A stretch of 64,000 bases of DNA, from the NCBI RefSeq assembly GCF_034674885.1, contig NZ_JAUCDS010000002.1:1-64000 (forward strand). The letters are read 5' to 3'. The notes under the pieces were generated by a model. That model did no database searches, was not told where the DNA came from, and saw only the letters and a list, made by a program, of their open reading frames with translations. Shown in pieces: positions 34,705 to 42,761 of this stretch (positions are counted from its first letter, which is position 1; the number at the start of each line of letters is the position of its first letter). A program made the translations under genes and the position numbers. This DNA comes from Castellaniella sp034674885. Its GTDB lineage: Bacteria > Pseudomonadota > Gammaproteobacteria > Burkholderiales > Burkholderiaceae_B.

Positions 34705-34721
34705 TTGTGGCATTGCAACAA
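34705..34721. promoter_or_regulatory. 17-bp palindrome at the 5' end of the IclR gene (operator candidate)
   Basis: TTGTGGCATTGCAACAA is an imperfect palindrome, TTGT-x-GC-xxx-GC-x-ACAA. Nearly the same sequence occurs in the phasin promoter at 35595-35611. It covers an in-frame GTG that could be taken as the start of the IclR gene, which argues that translation begins at the ATG at 34731. The TGC-N3-GCA core resembles sites described for PHB-responsive PhaR regulators; it could equally be bound by the adjacent IclR protein. Confidence 0.5.
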
Positions 34722-34730
34722 TTTCCCCTT

Positions 34731-35564
34731 ATGGCGCGTTCCTCCAACTCCTCCTCTCTGCTGTCCTCACCCCAGCCGCCGCTGCGGGATACGGTCGCCG
34801 AGCACAGTTCCGTCACGATCCAGGTGCTGGATCGGGCCATGCGCATCCTCGACGTGCTGGCGGGGCAGCGCGACCCTGTCGCCCTGAAGGACCTGGCAGC
34901 CGCCACGGGGCTGCATGCTTCGACCACCCACCGCATCCTGGCCGACCTGGCCGTCGGGCGCTATGTCGAACGGGTGGACAGCGGCCTGTACCGCCTGGGC
35001 ATGCGCCTGCTGGAACTGGGGTCCCTGGTCAAGGGGCGTCTGGACGTGCGCGCGGCTTCCATGGGGCCCATGCGTGAATTGCATCGCCAGACCGGCCAGA
35101 CCGTCAACCTGTCCCTGGCCCAGGGAGACGAAATCGTCTACATCGAACGCGCCTGGAGCGAACGCTCCGGCATGCAGGTCGTGCGGGCCATCGGCGGGCG
35201 CGCGCCCCTGCACCTGACATCTACCGGCAAACTGTTCCTGGCGACCTGGGATGCCCGCAGCGTACGCAGCTATGCCATGCGCACCGGCCTGGCCGGCAAC
35301 ACGCGCAACAGCATCACTCAGCTGGAGCAGCTGGAACGTGAACTGGCCCTGGTGCGACGCCATGGCTATTCGCGCGACAACGAGGAACTGGAACTGGGCG
35401 TGCGCTGCATCGCGGCCGGGGTCTACGACGACACCGGCACCTTGCTGGCGGGGCTGTCCCTGTCCGCGCCGGCCGAACGCATGCGCGACGATTGGATTCC
35501 GCTGCTCCTGTCGGCCACTACCAGCATTTCCGAAGCGCTGGGTTACGAGACGACCGCGCACTGA
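34731..35564 (+). CDS. IclR-family transcriptional regulator
   Basis: 277 residues from the ATG at 34731; a GTG at 34707 is in frame but lies in an operator-like palindrome. A Ser-rich N-terminal tail is followed by a winged helix-turn-helix (about 30-90, with L-A-A-A-T-G-L-H-A-S-T-T-H-R-I-L) and an IclR effector domain (about 100-270). The regulator sits directly upstream of the phasin gene, on the same strand, and shares a palindrome with its promoter. Autoregulation and control of the phasin are therefore plausible but inferred. Confidence 0.88.
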   Translation: MARSSNSSSLLSSPQPPLRDTVAEHSSVTIQVLDRAMRILDVLAGQRDPVALKDLAAATGLHASTTHRILADLAVGRYVERVDSGLYRLGMRLLELGSLVKGRLDVRAASMGPMRELHRQTGQTVNLSLAQGDEIVYIERAWSERSGMQVVRAIGGRAPLHLTSTGKLFLATWDARSVRSYAMRTGLAGNTRNSITQLEQLERELALVRRHGYSRDNEELELGVRCIAAGVYDDTGTLLAGLSLSAPAERMRDDWIPLLLSATTSISEALGYETTAH

Positions 35565-35594
35565 ATCGGGCGTTGCACGCGGGCTCGGAATTAT

Positions 35595-35611
35595 TTGTTG
35601 CGTTGCAACAA
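35595..35611. promoter_or_regulatory. 17-bp palindrome upstream of the phasin promoter (operator candidate)
   Basis: TTGTTGCGTTGCAACAA is a near-perfect palindrome centred eight bases before the end of the upstream region, immediately before the -35 box at 35619. Core TTGC-N3-GCAA. It matches the motif at 34705-34721 in 15 of 17 positions. Its placement is consistent with a repressor that blocks the -35 region. PhaR-type or IclR-type binding are both possible. Confidence 0.55.
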
Positions 35612-35618
35612 AAATCTC

Positions 35619-35646
35619 TTGACTTCCCCATCAGTTGCTTTAAAAT
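35619..35646 (+). promoter_or_regulatory. sigma-70-like promoter of the phasin gene
   Basis: The -35 box TTGACT (35619-35624) and the -10 box TAAAAT (35641-35646) are separated by 16 bp. They lie about 95 bp upstream of the phasin ATG in a markedly AT-rich patch of otherwise GC-rich DNA. Operator-like palindromes flank it (35595-35611 and 35652-35667). Confidence 0.6.
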
Positions 35647-35651
35647 TTCAA

Positions 35652-35667
35652 TTGTGCGCTGCAACAT
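35652..35667. promoter_or_regulatory. second, degenerate operator-like site downstream of the phasin -10 box
   Basis: TTGTGCGCTGCAACAT has the same right half (GC-x-GCAACA) as the palindromes at 34705 and 35595. The left half is TTGT with one base less in the spacer. It sits at the expected transcription start, so a protein bound here and at 35595 could bridge or block the promoter. Confidence 0.4.
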
Positions 35668-35740
35668 TTCGGTTGCAGCCGGGAAGGTGCCGGGCGATAT
35701 GCCTCTGAGGAAGCCTTCTATCTACTGACAAGGAGTCATC

Positions 35741-36310
35741 ATGAGCGCAAACCCCCAAGTCCTGCTGGCCTCGCAAAAAGCCGTCATCGACAATTTCCTG
35801 GCTGTCCAGGGCACTTTCTTCAGCGGCTTTGAAAAGCTGGTCGATCTCAACCTGAAGGCCACCAAGGCCGCTCTGGAAGAAGTCGCCCAGAAATCTCAAG
35901 AAGCCACCGATCTGAAGGACGCCCAGGAACTGCTGGCCTTCACCTCGGCGCTGGTGCGCCCCGAACAGGCCGTGGCCTACGGCAAGGACGTCTACGAGAT
36001 CCTGGCCGACGTGCAGGGCGAACTGAGCAAGCTGGCTGAAGCCCAGCTGGCCCAGGGCCAGGAACGCGTCGCCGACGCCGTGGAACAGTTCTCCCGCAAC
36101 GCCCCCACCGGTTCCGAAGGTGCCGTGGCGCTGCTGAAGTCCTCGCTGGCCACTGCGACGAACGCCTACGAATCCGCTGCCAAGGCCGCCCGCCAGGCCG
36201 CCAGCGCCGCTGAATCCAACTTCGCCGCCGCGACCAACGCTACCCTGAAGGCCGCCGCCGACGTGAGCAAGGCTTCCAAGCCCGCCCGCGCCCGCCGCTC
36301 GGCCAACTGA
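35741..36310 (+). CDS. phaP: phasin family protein (PHA granule-associated)
   Basis: 189 residues, almost entirely alpha-helical and rich in Ala, Lys and Glu. The phasin_2-type core spans about 10-110 (N-F-L-A-V-Q-G-T-F-F-S-G-F-E-K-L), and the tail is Ala/Lys-rich (A-S-K-P-A-R-A-R-R-S). Phasins coat polyhydroxyalkanoate granules and set their size and number. The preceding AAGGAG (about 35730) is a good ribosome-binding site. It is followed by a strong terminator, so it is a monocistronic unit. Confidence 0.93.
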   Translation: MSANPQVLLASQKAVIDNFLAVQGTFFSGFEKLVDLNLKATKAALEEVAQKSQEATDLKDAQELLAFTSALVRPEQAVAYGKDVYEILADVQGELSKLAEAQLAQGQERVADAVEQFSRNAPTGSEGAVALLKSSLATATNAYESAAKAARQAASAAESNFAAATNATLKAAADVSKASKPARARRSAN

Positions 36311-36360
36311 TTGCAGCAGCGGTATCGGCCGGTTCCGTAGCCGGTCGACCCCGTCTTCAA

Positions 36361-36386
36361 AGCCAGGCACTCGCCTGGCTTTTTTA
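36361..36386 (+). terminator. Rho-independent terminator of the phasin gene
   Basis: The stem AGCCAGGC / GCCTGGCT (36361-36368 and 36373-36380) closes a four-base loop and is followed by a T-rich run TTTTTATT. It lies 50 bp after the phasin stop and is well formed. Confidence 0.85.
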
Positions 36387-36393
36387 TTGCCCC

Positions 36394-36520
36394 GGCAGCA
36401 AGCGGGCGCAGCCTGCGCAGCGTGGGGGCACTCTTTTGCCGCCGGGCCGCCCCAAGGCAAAAGGCGCCCCCTTGGGGGGCAGCAAGCGGGCGCAGCCTGC
36501 GCAGCGTGGGGGCACTCTTT
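36394..36520. repeat. 43-bp perfect direct repeat flanking a small hairpin
   Basis: The copies at 36394-36436 and 36478-36520 are identical over 43 bp. The 41 bp between them contain an inverted repeat of CCCCAAGG and CCTTGGGG. Each copy itself contains the internal palindrome GCGCAGCCTGCGC. The 36311-36628 space holds no credible gene: a terminator, this repeat, and then the leader of the RND operon with a possible -10 TATACT at 36562-36567. It resembles dispersed intergenic repeats of betaproteobacteria; whether it is present elsewhere cannot be seen from one window. Confidence 0.8.
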
Positions 36521-36628
36521 CTTTTTCAAGATTCCTTCATCATTTCGGGCGGGCTTGCTCGTATACTCGCACAGGGCGCCCGTAGGCGCCTGTTCCATTA
36601 CGTCACATCCTGTCGGGGATCCCAAAGC

Positions 36629-37825
36629 ATGTCGGCTGTGCGTCGTTCGTTGTTGCTGGTTGGTTTGCCGGTCCTGATCGCGCTGGGGGCCGCGGTCTGG
36701 TGGTTCAGCCGCTCGACGGCCGCTCCGGCCCCCCAGGCTGTGGCCGGCGGGCCGGTTCTGGTGCGCACGACCTTGGTTCGGGCGCAGGATGTGCCCGTCC
36801 GCCTGCCGGGGCTGGGGGCTGTGCAGGCCTGGAAAACCGTCACCGTGCGGTCCCGCATCGACGGCCAGTTGGAATCCGTCGGTTTCCGGGAAGGCGACAT
36901 GGTCCGGCAGGGGCAGCTGATTGCGCAACTGGATGACCGGGCACCAAAGGCCCAGCTGGCGCAGGCCGTGGCCCAGCGCAGTCGCGATCAGGCGCAGTTG
37001 GACAATGCCCGCCAGGACCTGAAACGTTACGTCGAGCTGGCCCGCCACGCGGCCATCGATCGACAGACACTCGATACCCAGCGGGCCCAGGTGGCTGCCT
37101 TGCAGGCTACGGTGCAATCGGACGAGGCCCAGATCCAGGCCGCCCAGGTGCAACTGGCCTACACCCGGATCGTGGCGCCTTTCGCCGGCCGCACCGGGGC
37201 GCGGCTGGTGGACCCCGGTAATCTGGTGCGGGCCGCCGATGCCCAGGGGCTGGTGGTCATCAATCAGATCGATCCTATCGCCGTCAGCTTTACCGTGCCG
37301 GATACCGCATATGCGCAGATCCACGCGGCCTTGCAGGCTGCGGGGAAGGACGCATCCAGGCCCGACGCCTCCGGATATCCAGGAGCCCAGGCAGCAGGGC
37401 CGGCTGCAGATGCGATCCATGTCCAGGTCCTGTCCCAGGGGCAGTCCCAGGTGCTCGGTCAGGGCAGCCTGGTGTTGGTGGACAACCAGATCGACGCCGC
37501 CAGCGGAACGCTGCGGCTGAAGGCCAGATTTGCCAACCCCGACCAGAGCCTGTGGCCAGGCCAGACGGTGGATGTGCGGCTGATCCTGGGAGTGCGGCGC
37601 GGTGCGCTGGTAGTACCCGACTCGGCCGTTCAGCGCGGGGCTCAAGGCCTGTTCGTCTACGTGGTGGACAAGAACGACGCCGTCCAGCCGCGCCCGGTGC
37701 AGGTATTGGTCTCGCAGGACGGCCTCAGCGTGATTTCCCAGGGTCTGGCGGCCGGCGATCGGGTTGTGGTGGATGGGCAGTACCGTCTGCGGCCCGGCGT
37801 CCGGATTGCCGAGATTGAATCTTGA
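36629..37825 (+). CDS. RND efflux periplasmic adaptor (membrane fusion protein)
   Basis: 398 residues from the ATG at 36629. One N-terminal membrane anchor (about 8-25) is followed by a lipoyl/barrel-sandwich domain (V-R-S-R-I-D-G-Q-L near 75), an alpha-helical hairpin (about 110-180, rich in Q/A), a beta-barrel and a membrane-proximal domain ending R-P-G-V-R-I-A-E-I. MdtA/AcrA type: it links the inner-membrane RND pump to an outer-membrane channel. No outer-membrane factor gene is adjacent. The stop overlaps the pump gene start (TTGA). Confidence 0.92.
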   Translation: MSAVRRSLLLVGLPVLIALGAAVWWFSRSTAAPAPQAVAGGPVLVRTTLVRAQDVPVRLPGLGAVQAWKTVTVRSRIDGQLESVGFREGDMVRQGQLIAQLDDRAPKAQLAQAVAQRSRDQAQLDNARQDLKRYVELARHAAIDRQTLDTQRAQVAALQATVQSDEAQIQAAQVQLAYTRIVAPFAGRTGARLVDPGNLVRAADAQGLVVINQIDPIAVSFTVPDTAYAQIHAALQAAGKDASRPDASGYPGAQAAGPAADAIHVQVLSQGQSQVLGQGSLVLVDNQIDAASGTLRLKARFANPDQSLWPGQTVDVRLILGVRRGALVVPDSAVQRGAQGLFVYVVDKNDAVQPRPVQVLVSQDGLSVISQGLAAGDRVVVDGQYRLRPGVRIAEIES

Positions 37826-40800
37826 ATATCTCCACCCTTTTCATCCAACGCCCCATCGGCACCTCGCTGCTGGCCCTGGCCCTGTTCCTGGTGGGGCTGG
37901 CGGTGTTTCCGCTCTTGCCGGTCGCGCCGCTGCCGCAGGTGGACTTTCCCACCATCCAGGTCACGGCCAAACTGCCAGGTGGCAGTCCCGAGACCATGGC
38001 GACCAGCGTGGCTCAGCCGCTGGAACGGCAGTTCTCCACCATCCCCGGCCTGGTGCAGATGAGTTCCCAGAATGCCCTGGGTCAGTCCAGCATCACCTTG
38101 CAGTTCGATCTGGATCGCAATATCGACGGCGCCGCCCTAGACGTGCAGACGGCGATCGCCGCTGCGGCCCGCCAGCTGCCGTCGAACATGCCCAGTCCGC
38201 CCACCTTCCGCAAGGTCAATCCCGCCGATTTCTCGATTCTGCTGCTGTCCGTGCAGTCCGATGTCCTGCCGATCACCGTCGTGAACGACTATGCCGACAA
38301 CATCCTGGCGCAGCAGTTGTCGCGGGTGGACGGCGTGGGACAGGTCAACATCTTCGGACAGCAGAAACCCGCCATCCGGGTGCAGGTCGATCCGCGCAAG
38401 ATCGCCGCGCTGGGGCTGGACCTGGAGTCCATCAGGGGGGTGATCGCCACCACCACCGTCAGCCAGCCCAAGGGCTCGGTGGATGGATCGCGGCAAAGCT
38501 ACACCATCTATACCAACGATCAGCTGACGGACGTGGATCAGTGGAATGACGCGATCGTTGCCTGGCGCAACGGTGCGCCCGTGCGGGTGCGGGACATCGG
38601 CCAGGCGGTGCCGGGGCCCGAGGACGCCAAGCAGGCGGCCTGGGCGTTCGCCGGACGCGGGGCGGGGCCGCACGACGTCGCCCTGGACGGCCGTTCCCTG
38701 GTGGTCGGCGTCACCAAGCAGCCGGGAGCCAACGTCATCGACACGGTGGCCCGCATCCGTGCCGAGTTGCCCAAGCTGATGGCGGCCATGCCGGCCAGCG
38801 TGCACGTCAGCACCCTGATGGACCGCACCCAGAACATCCAGGCCTCCGTGCATGAGGTCGAGTTCACCCTGGTCCTATCCATCGCGCTGGTCGTCCTGGT
38901 CATCTTCATGTTCCTGCGCAGCGTGGCAGGGACCCTGATTGCCAGCGTGACGGTGCCGCTGGCCCTGATGGGGACGTTCGCCCTGATGTACCTGGCGGGC
39001 TACAGTCTGGACAATCTGTCGCTGATGGCCCTGACGATTTCGGTCGGTTTCATCGTCGATGACGCCGTCGTGATGCTGGAAAACATCTGGCGTCATGTCG
39101 AAGAAGGCATGCGGCCCATGGACGCCGCCCTGCGGGGAGCGCGTGAAATCGGTTTCACCATCGTGTCGATCTCCGTATCCCTGATGGCGGTGTTCATCCC
39201 CTTGTTGCTGATGGGGGGGATCGTGGGGCGCCTGTTCCGGGAATTCGCCGTGACGGTGGTCATGACCATCGGGCTGTCGGTCCTGGTCACGCTGACGCTC
39301 ACCCCCATGCTCTGTTCGAAATTCCTGCGCGACCTGCAGCACGTGCGGCATGGACGCGTCTACCTGGCGTTCGAGCGCGGCTTCGACGTCCTGTTGAACG
39401 CCTATCGCCGCAGCCTGGACGTGGTCCTGAACCACTCCTTCCTGACGTTGTGCGTGTTCCTGGCCACGCTGGCTGCCTCGGTCGCTTTGCTGGTGGTGAT
39501 TCCCAAGGGGTTTTTCCCGCAGCAGGACACCGGCGCGATCTTTGGCCTGGCGGAATCCGCCCAGGACAGCTCGTTCGAGGCCATGAACGAGCGCATGATG
39601 GCCTTGGCGGACGTGCTGCGCCAGGACCCCGACGTCGCCTCCTTTGGCATGACCAGCAACGCGCCGACCTTCAACACGGGCCGCTTCTTCATCAGCCTGC
39701 GGCCCAGGGACCACGGGCGTACGGCCTCGGCCGATGCCGTGATCCGGCGCCTGAATCCGCAACTGGCGAAAGTCCCGGGTGTGCGGCTGTTCATGCAGGC
39801 GGGCCAGGACATCAACGTCGGCGGCCGCCTGTCGCGTACGCAATACCAGTACACCCTGACCAGTGCCGACCTGGACGAGCTCAACGTCTGGGCGCCCCGT
39901 TTGCTGGATCGGTTCCGCACATTGGCGCCCCTGACCGACCTGGCCACCGACCAGCAGAACAGCGCCAACACGGCGGTGGTCACGATCGACCGTGCGCGGG
40001 CCGCGATGTTCGGCATTTCCCCGGCCATGATCGACAACACCATCTACGATGCGCTGGGCCAGCGGCAGGTCGCCCAGTATTTCACCCAGATCAACAGCTA
40101 CAACGTCGTGCTGGAGATCACGCCGGAATGGCAGCGCGACCCGGATGTGTTCTCGCACCTGTACATCACCTCGCCGCTGACGAGGCAGCAGGTGCCTCTG
40201 TCCAGCCTGGTGCGGGTAGATACGTCCAAGACCGGCTACCTGTCCATCAACCACCAGGGGCAGTTCCCCGCCGTGACGATTTCCTTCAACCTGGCGCACG
40301 GGTATTCGCTGGGCCAGGCGGTGGATGCCATCCAGCAGGCCCAGGCGGCGATGGCGGTGCCGATTTCGGTGCAGGGGTCCTTCCAGGGCACGGCCCAGGC
40401 CTTCCAGGAATCCCTGGCCACGCAGCCCTACCTGATTACGGCCGCACTGGTGGCGGTCTACATCGTGCTGGGCCTGCTGTACGAAAGCTATATCCACCCG
40501 CTGACGATCCTGTCCACCCTGCCGGCGGCCGGGGTAGGCGCCTTGCTGATCCTGATGGTCAGCGGCATGGATTTCAGTGTGATCGCCCTGATCGGCATCC
40601 TGCTGCTGATCGGCATCGTGAAGAAAAACGGCATTCTGCTGATCGACTTCGCCATCGTCGCCGAACGCGAACAGGGGCTGTCATCGCGCGAGGCGATCTA
40701 CCAGGCCTGTCTGCTGCGTTTCCGCCCCATCCTGATGACGACCTTGTGCGCCCTGTTCGCAGGGCTGCCGCTGATGCTGGGCACGGGGGCGGGTTCGGAA

Positions 40801-41031
40801 CTGCGTCAGCCCCTGGGCTACACCATGGTGGGCGGCCTGATCCTGTCGCAGGCCCTGACCTTGTACACCACGCCCGTCGTCTATCTGTACCTGGATCGCC
40901 TGCATCACCATTATGTGCGCGGCCGGGCGCTGAAACAGGCACAGCGGTTGCGCCGCCGTCGGGTGGCTGCTCGCGCGGCAGATATCAGTTCCGCGCCACC
41001 GACGTCAGCCCCGCCACCAGCTGGTCGATGA
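37822..41031 (+). CDS. RND efflux pump inner-membrane transporter (MdtB/MuxB-like)
   Basis: 1069 residues with a TTG start that overlaps the adaptor stop (TTGA). Twelve membrane helices and two large periplasmic loops. The proton-relay aspartate pair is present in G-F-I-V-D-D-A-V-V-M-L-E-N-I (about residue 410), and an FFPQQD segment is near 565. Sequence style is of the MdtBC/MuxBC hydrophobe-exporter group, but only one pump gene is present where those systems have two. The last 47 bp overlap tail-to-tail with the ABC permease gene on the other strand. Confidence 0.93.
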   Translation: MNISTLFIQRPIGTSLLALALFLVGLAVFPLLPVAPLPQVDFPTIQVTAKLPGGSPETMATSVAQPLERQFSTIPGLVQMSSQNALGQSSITLQFDLDRNIDGAALDVQTAIAAAARQLPSNMPSPPTFRKVNPADFSILLLSVQSDVLPITVVNDYADNILAQQLSRVDGVGQVNIFGQQKPAIRVQVDPRKIAALGLDLESIRGVIATTTVSQPKGSVDGSRQSYTIYTNDQLTDVDQWNDAIVAWRNGAPVRVRDIGQAVPGPEDAKQAAWAFAGRGAGPHDVALDGRSLVVGVTKQPGANVIDTVARIRAELPKLMAAMPASVHVSTLMDRTQNIQASVHEVEFTLVLSIALVVLVIFMFLRSVAGTLIASVTVPLALMGTFALMYLAGYSLDNLSLMALTISVGFIVDDAVVMLENIWRHVEEGMRPMDAALRGAREIGFTIVSISVSLMAVFIPLLLMGGIVGRLFREFAVTVVMTIGLSVLVTLTLTPMLCSKFLRDLQHVRHGRVYLAFERGFDVLLNAYRRSLDVVLNHSFLTLCVFLATLAASVALLVVIPKGFFPQQDTGAIFGLAESAQDSSFEAMNERMMALADVLRQDPDVASFGMTSNAPTFNTGRFFISLRPRDHGRTASADAVIRRLNPQLAKVPGVRLFMQAGQDINVGGRLSRTQYQYTLTSADLDELNVWAPRLLDRFRTLAPLTDLATDQQNSANTAVVTIDRARAAMFGISPAMIDNTIYDALGQRQVAQYFTQINSYNVVLEITPEWQRDPDVFSHLYITSPLTRQQVPLSSLVRVDTSKTGYLSINHQGQFPAVTISFNLAHGYSLGQAVDAIQQAQAAMAVPISVQGSFQGTAQAFQESLATQPYLITAALVAVYIVLGLLYESYIHPLTILSTLPAAGVGALLILMVSGMDFSVIALIGILLLIGIVKKNGILLIDFAIVAEREQGLSSREAIYQACLLRFRPILMTTLCALFAGLPLMLGTGAGSELRQPLGYTMVGGLILSQALTLYTTPVVYLYLDRLHHHYVRGRALKQAQRLRRRRVAARAADISSAPPTSAPPPAGR

Positions 41032-41830
41032 AAAACGTATACAGCACGGCGATCGGGATGCTGGCGATCAGCGCGCCGGCCAGCAGCGGCCCCCAGTGGT
41101 AGACGTCGCCGCGTATCAGTTCGGTGGGCACCGCGATGCTGATGGTCTTGTCGGCCGAGTGCGTGACAAAGGCCAGGGCATAGATGAATTCGCTGGTTGA
41201 CAGGGTAAAGGCAAAGACCACCACCGTCATCAAGCCGGGCAGGGCCAGGGGCAGTACCACATGGATAAAGGCGCTGAAGCGGTTGTGGCCGTCGATCATG
41301 GCCTGCTCTTCGATGTCGCGCGGAATGCCCTTGAAGAACCCCATCAGCAGCCAGGTGCAGAACGGCACGGTAAAAGTCGGGTAGGCCACGATCAGCGCCC
41401 AGAGCGAATTCTGCAGGCCCAGAAAGGCGATGACCTTTGAAAATGGGATGAACAGCAGAGTGGGGGGCACCAGGTAGCTGAGGAAAATGCCGATGCCCAG
41501 GGTCTCCCCCCAGCCACCGGCGATGCGGGCCAGCCCGTAGGCCGCCGGCACCGAGAGCGCCAGCGTGATGACGACCACCGCCAGCCCCACCCAGACGGTG
41601 TTGATCAGCCATTGGACGAACTGAGTCTGGAAGAACAGCAGCTTGATGTTGGCCAGTGTGGGCGGTGCGGAAAACCAGAAGGGGTTGGCCGCCGGCGAGA
41701 AGATATCGCCCTGGGTCTTGAAACTGGTGATCAGCATCACGTAGAACGGCAGGGCGGAAAACACCACGAACAGCAGCGTGGCGATGTAGAGGCCGCTGAT
41801 GCGGGCGGGGGATCGGGACGCGTTCTGCAT
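40985..41830 (-). CDS. carbohydrate-type ABC transporter permease (MalG/UgpE family)
   Basis: 281 residues, six predicted helices. The EAA loop lies in E-E-Q-A-M-I-D-G-H-N-R-F (about 187-198), the contact to the ATPase. It pairs with the MalF-type permease, whose stop is 3 bp upstream. The 3' end overlaps the convergent RND gene by 47 bp. Substrate unknown; the genes lie near a meta-cleavage aldolase module but no direct link is visible. Confidence 0.9.
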   Translation of the reverse strand: MQNASRSPARISGLYIATLLFVVFSALPFYVMLITSFKTQGDIFSPAANPFWFSAPPTLANIKLLFFQTQFVQWLINTVWVGLAVVVITLALSVPAAYGLARIAGGWGETLGIGIFLSYLVPPTLLFIPFSKVIAFLGLQNSLWALIVAYPTFTVPFCTWLLMGFFKGIPRDIEEQAMIDGHNRFSAFIHVVLPLALPGLMTVVVFAFTLSTSEFIYALAFVTHSADKTISIAVPTELIRGDVYHWGPLLAGALIASIPIAVLYTFFIDQLVAGLTSVARN

Positions 41831-41833
41831 GGT

Positions 41834-42757
41834 TCAGATCTCCCGGCGGCGAATGATGGACAGGATCACGATCGACACGGCGGCCAGTACCGGCAGCAGG
41901 AATAGCGCCGTGGCCGCGCCGCGCCCCAGCGACCCTCCCTGGACTCCAGTGAAGAACGCCAGAGTCGGCAGGACCTGGGTGGCATTGGCGGGGCCGCCGC
42001 GCGTCAGGATGAAGACGGTGACGATGTCCGTGAATACAAAGACGAAGGTGAACAGGATCGTGACCCCGAACACCGGGATCAACATGGGCAGGACGATGTG
42101 GAACAGGCGCCGGAAGTAGCCGGCCCCGTCGATTTCCGATTGTTCCAGGATGTCGCGCGGCACGCCGTTCAGCCCTGCCAGGATGATGACGGTGGCCAGC
42201 GGCAGCAGGCGCCAGACGTTGACCAGGATGATGGAAAACAGAGCCAGGCCGCTGCGTCCCAGCCAGAATGTGTTGTCGAAGTCCCCGAACAGGGCGCCGG
42301 GGTGGCCCAGCAGCCCCAGTCCGCGCAGGACCCAGTCCAGCGGACTGAAGGTCGAGTCCAGCATCCACAGCCAGGCGATGGCGCTCAGCGATGCCGGCGC
42401 CGTCCAGGGCAGCAGGATCAGGAAGCGGATCAGCCATTTGCCGCGCGTCGGGCGCATCAGCAGCTCGGCCTGGATGGTGCCCAGCACCAGCACGCCGACC
42501 AGGGTGCTGATCGTGATGAGAAAGGTGTTGCCTATGGCCCGCAGGAAATCGGGCGTGTCCAGCAGGGCCCTGAAGTTCTCCAGGCCGATGAAGCGCATCA
42601 CCGGGCTGCCGGTGGTGACGTCGTTCAGGCTGTAGATCACGGCCAGTACGATGGGGATGCCCAGCAGCAGGGTGATGTACAGGATGGCGGGCAGGACCAT
42701 GCCCATGGCCAGCAGAGTGTCGCGCTGGTGCAGTGTCAGGGTAGATGCGCGGCGCAT
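41834..42757 (-). CDS. carbohydrate-type ABC transporter permease (MalF/UgpA family)
   Basis: 307 residues, six to seven helices. The EAA loop is E-Q-S-E-I-D-G-A-G-Y-F-R-R-L (about 208-221). It is the first permease of the importer, 4 bp after the ATPase gene and 3 bp before the MalG-type permease, a tightly packed operon. Confidence 0.9.
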   Translation of the reverse strand: MRRASTLTLHQRDTLLAMGMVLPAILYITLLLGIPIVLAVIYSLNDVTTGSPVMRFIGLENFRALLDTPDFLRAIGNTFLITISTLVGVLVLGTIQAELLMRPTRGKWLIRFLILLPWTAPASLSAIAWLWMLDSTFSPLDWVLRGLGLLGHPGALFGDFDNTFWLGRSGLALFSIILVNVWRLLPLATVIILAGLNGVPRDILEQSEIDGAGYFRRLFHIVLPMLIPVFGVTILFTFVFVFTDIVTVFILTRGGPANATQVLPTLAFFTGVQGGSLGRGAATALFLLPVLAAVSIVILSIIRRREI

Positions 42758-42761
42758 GGCG

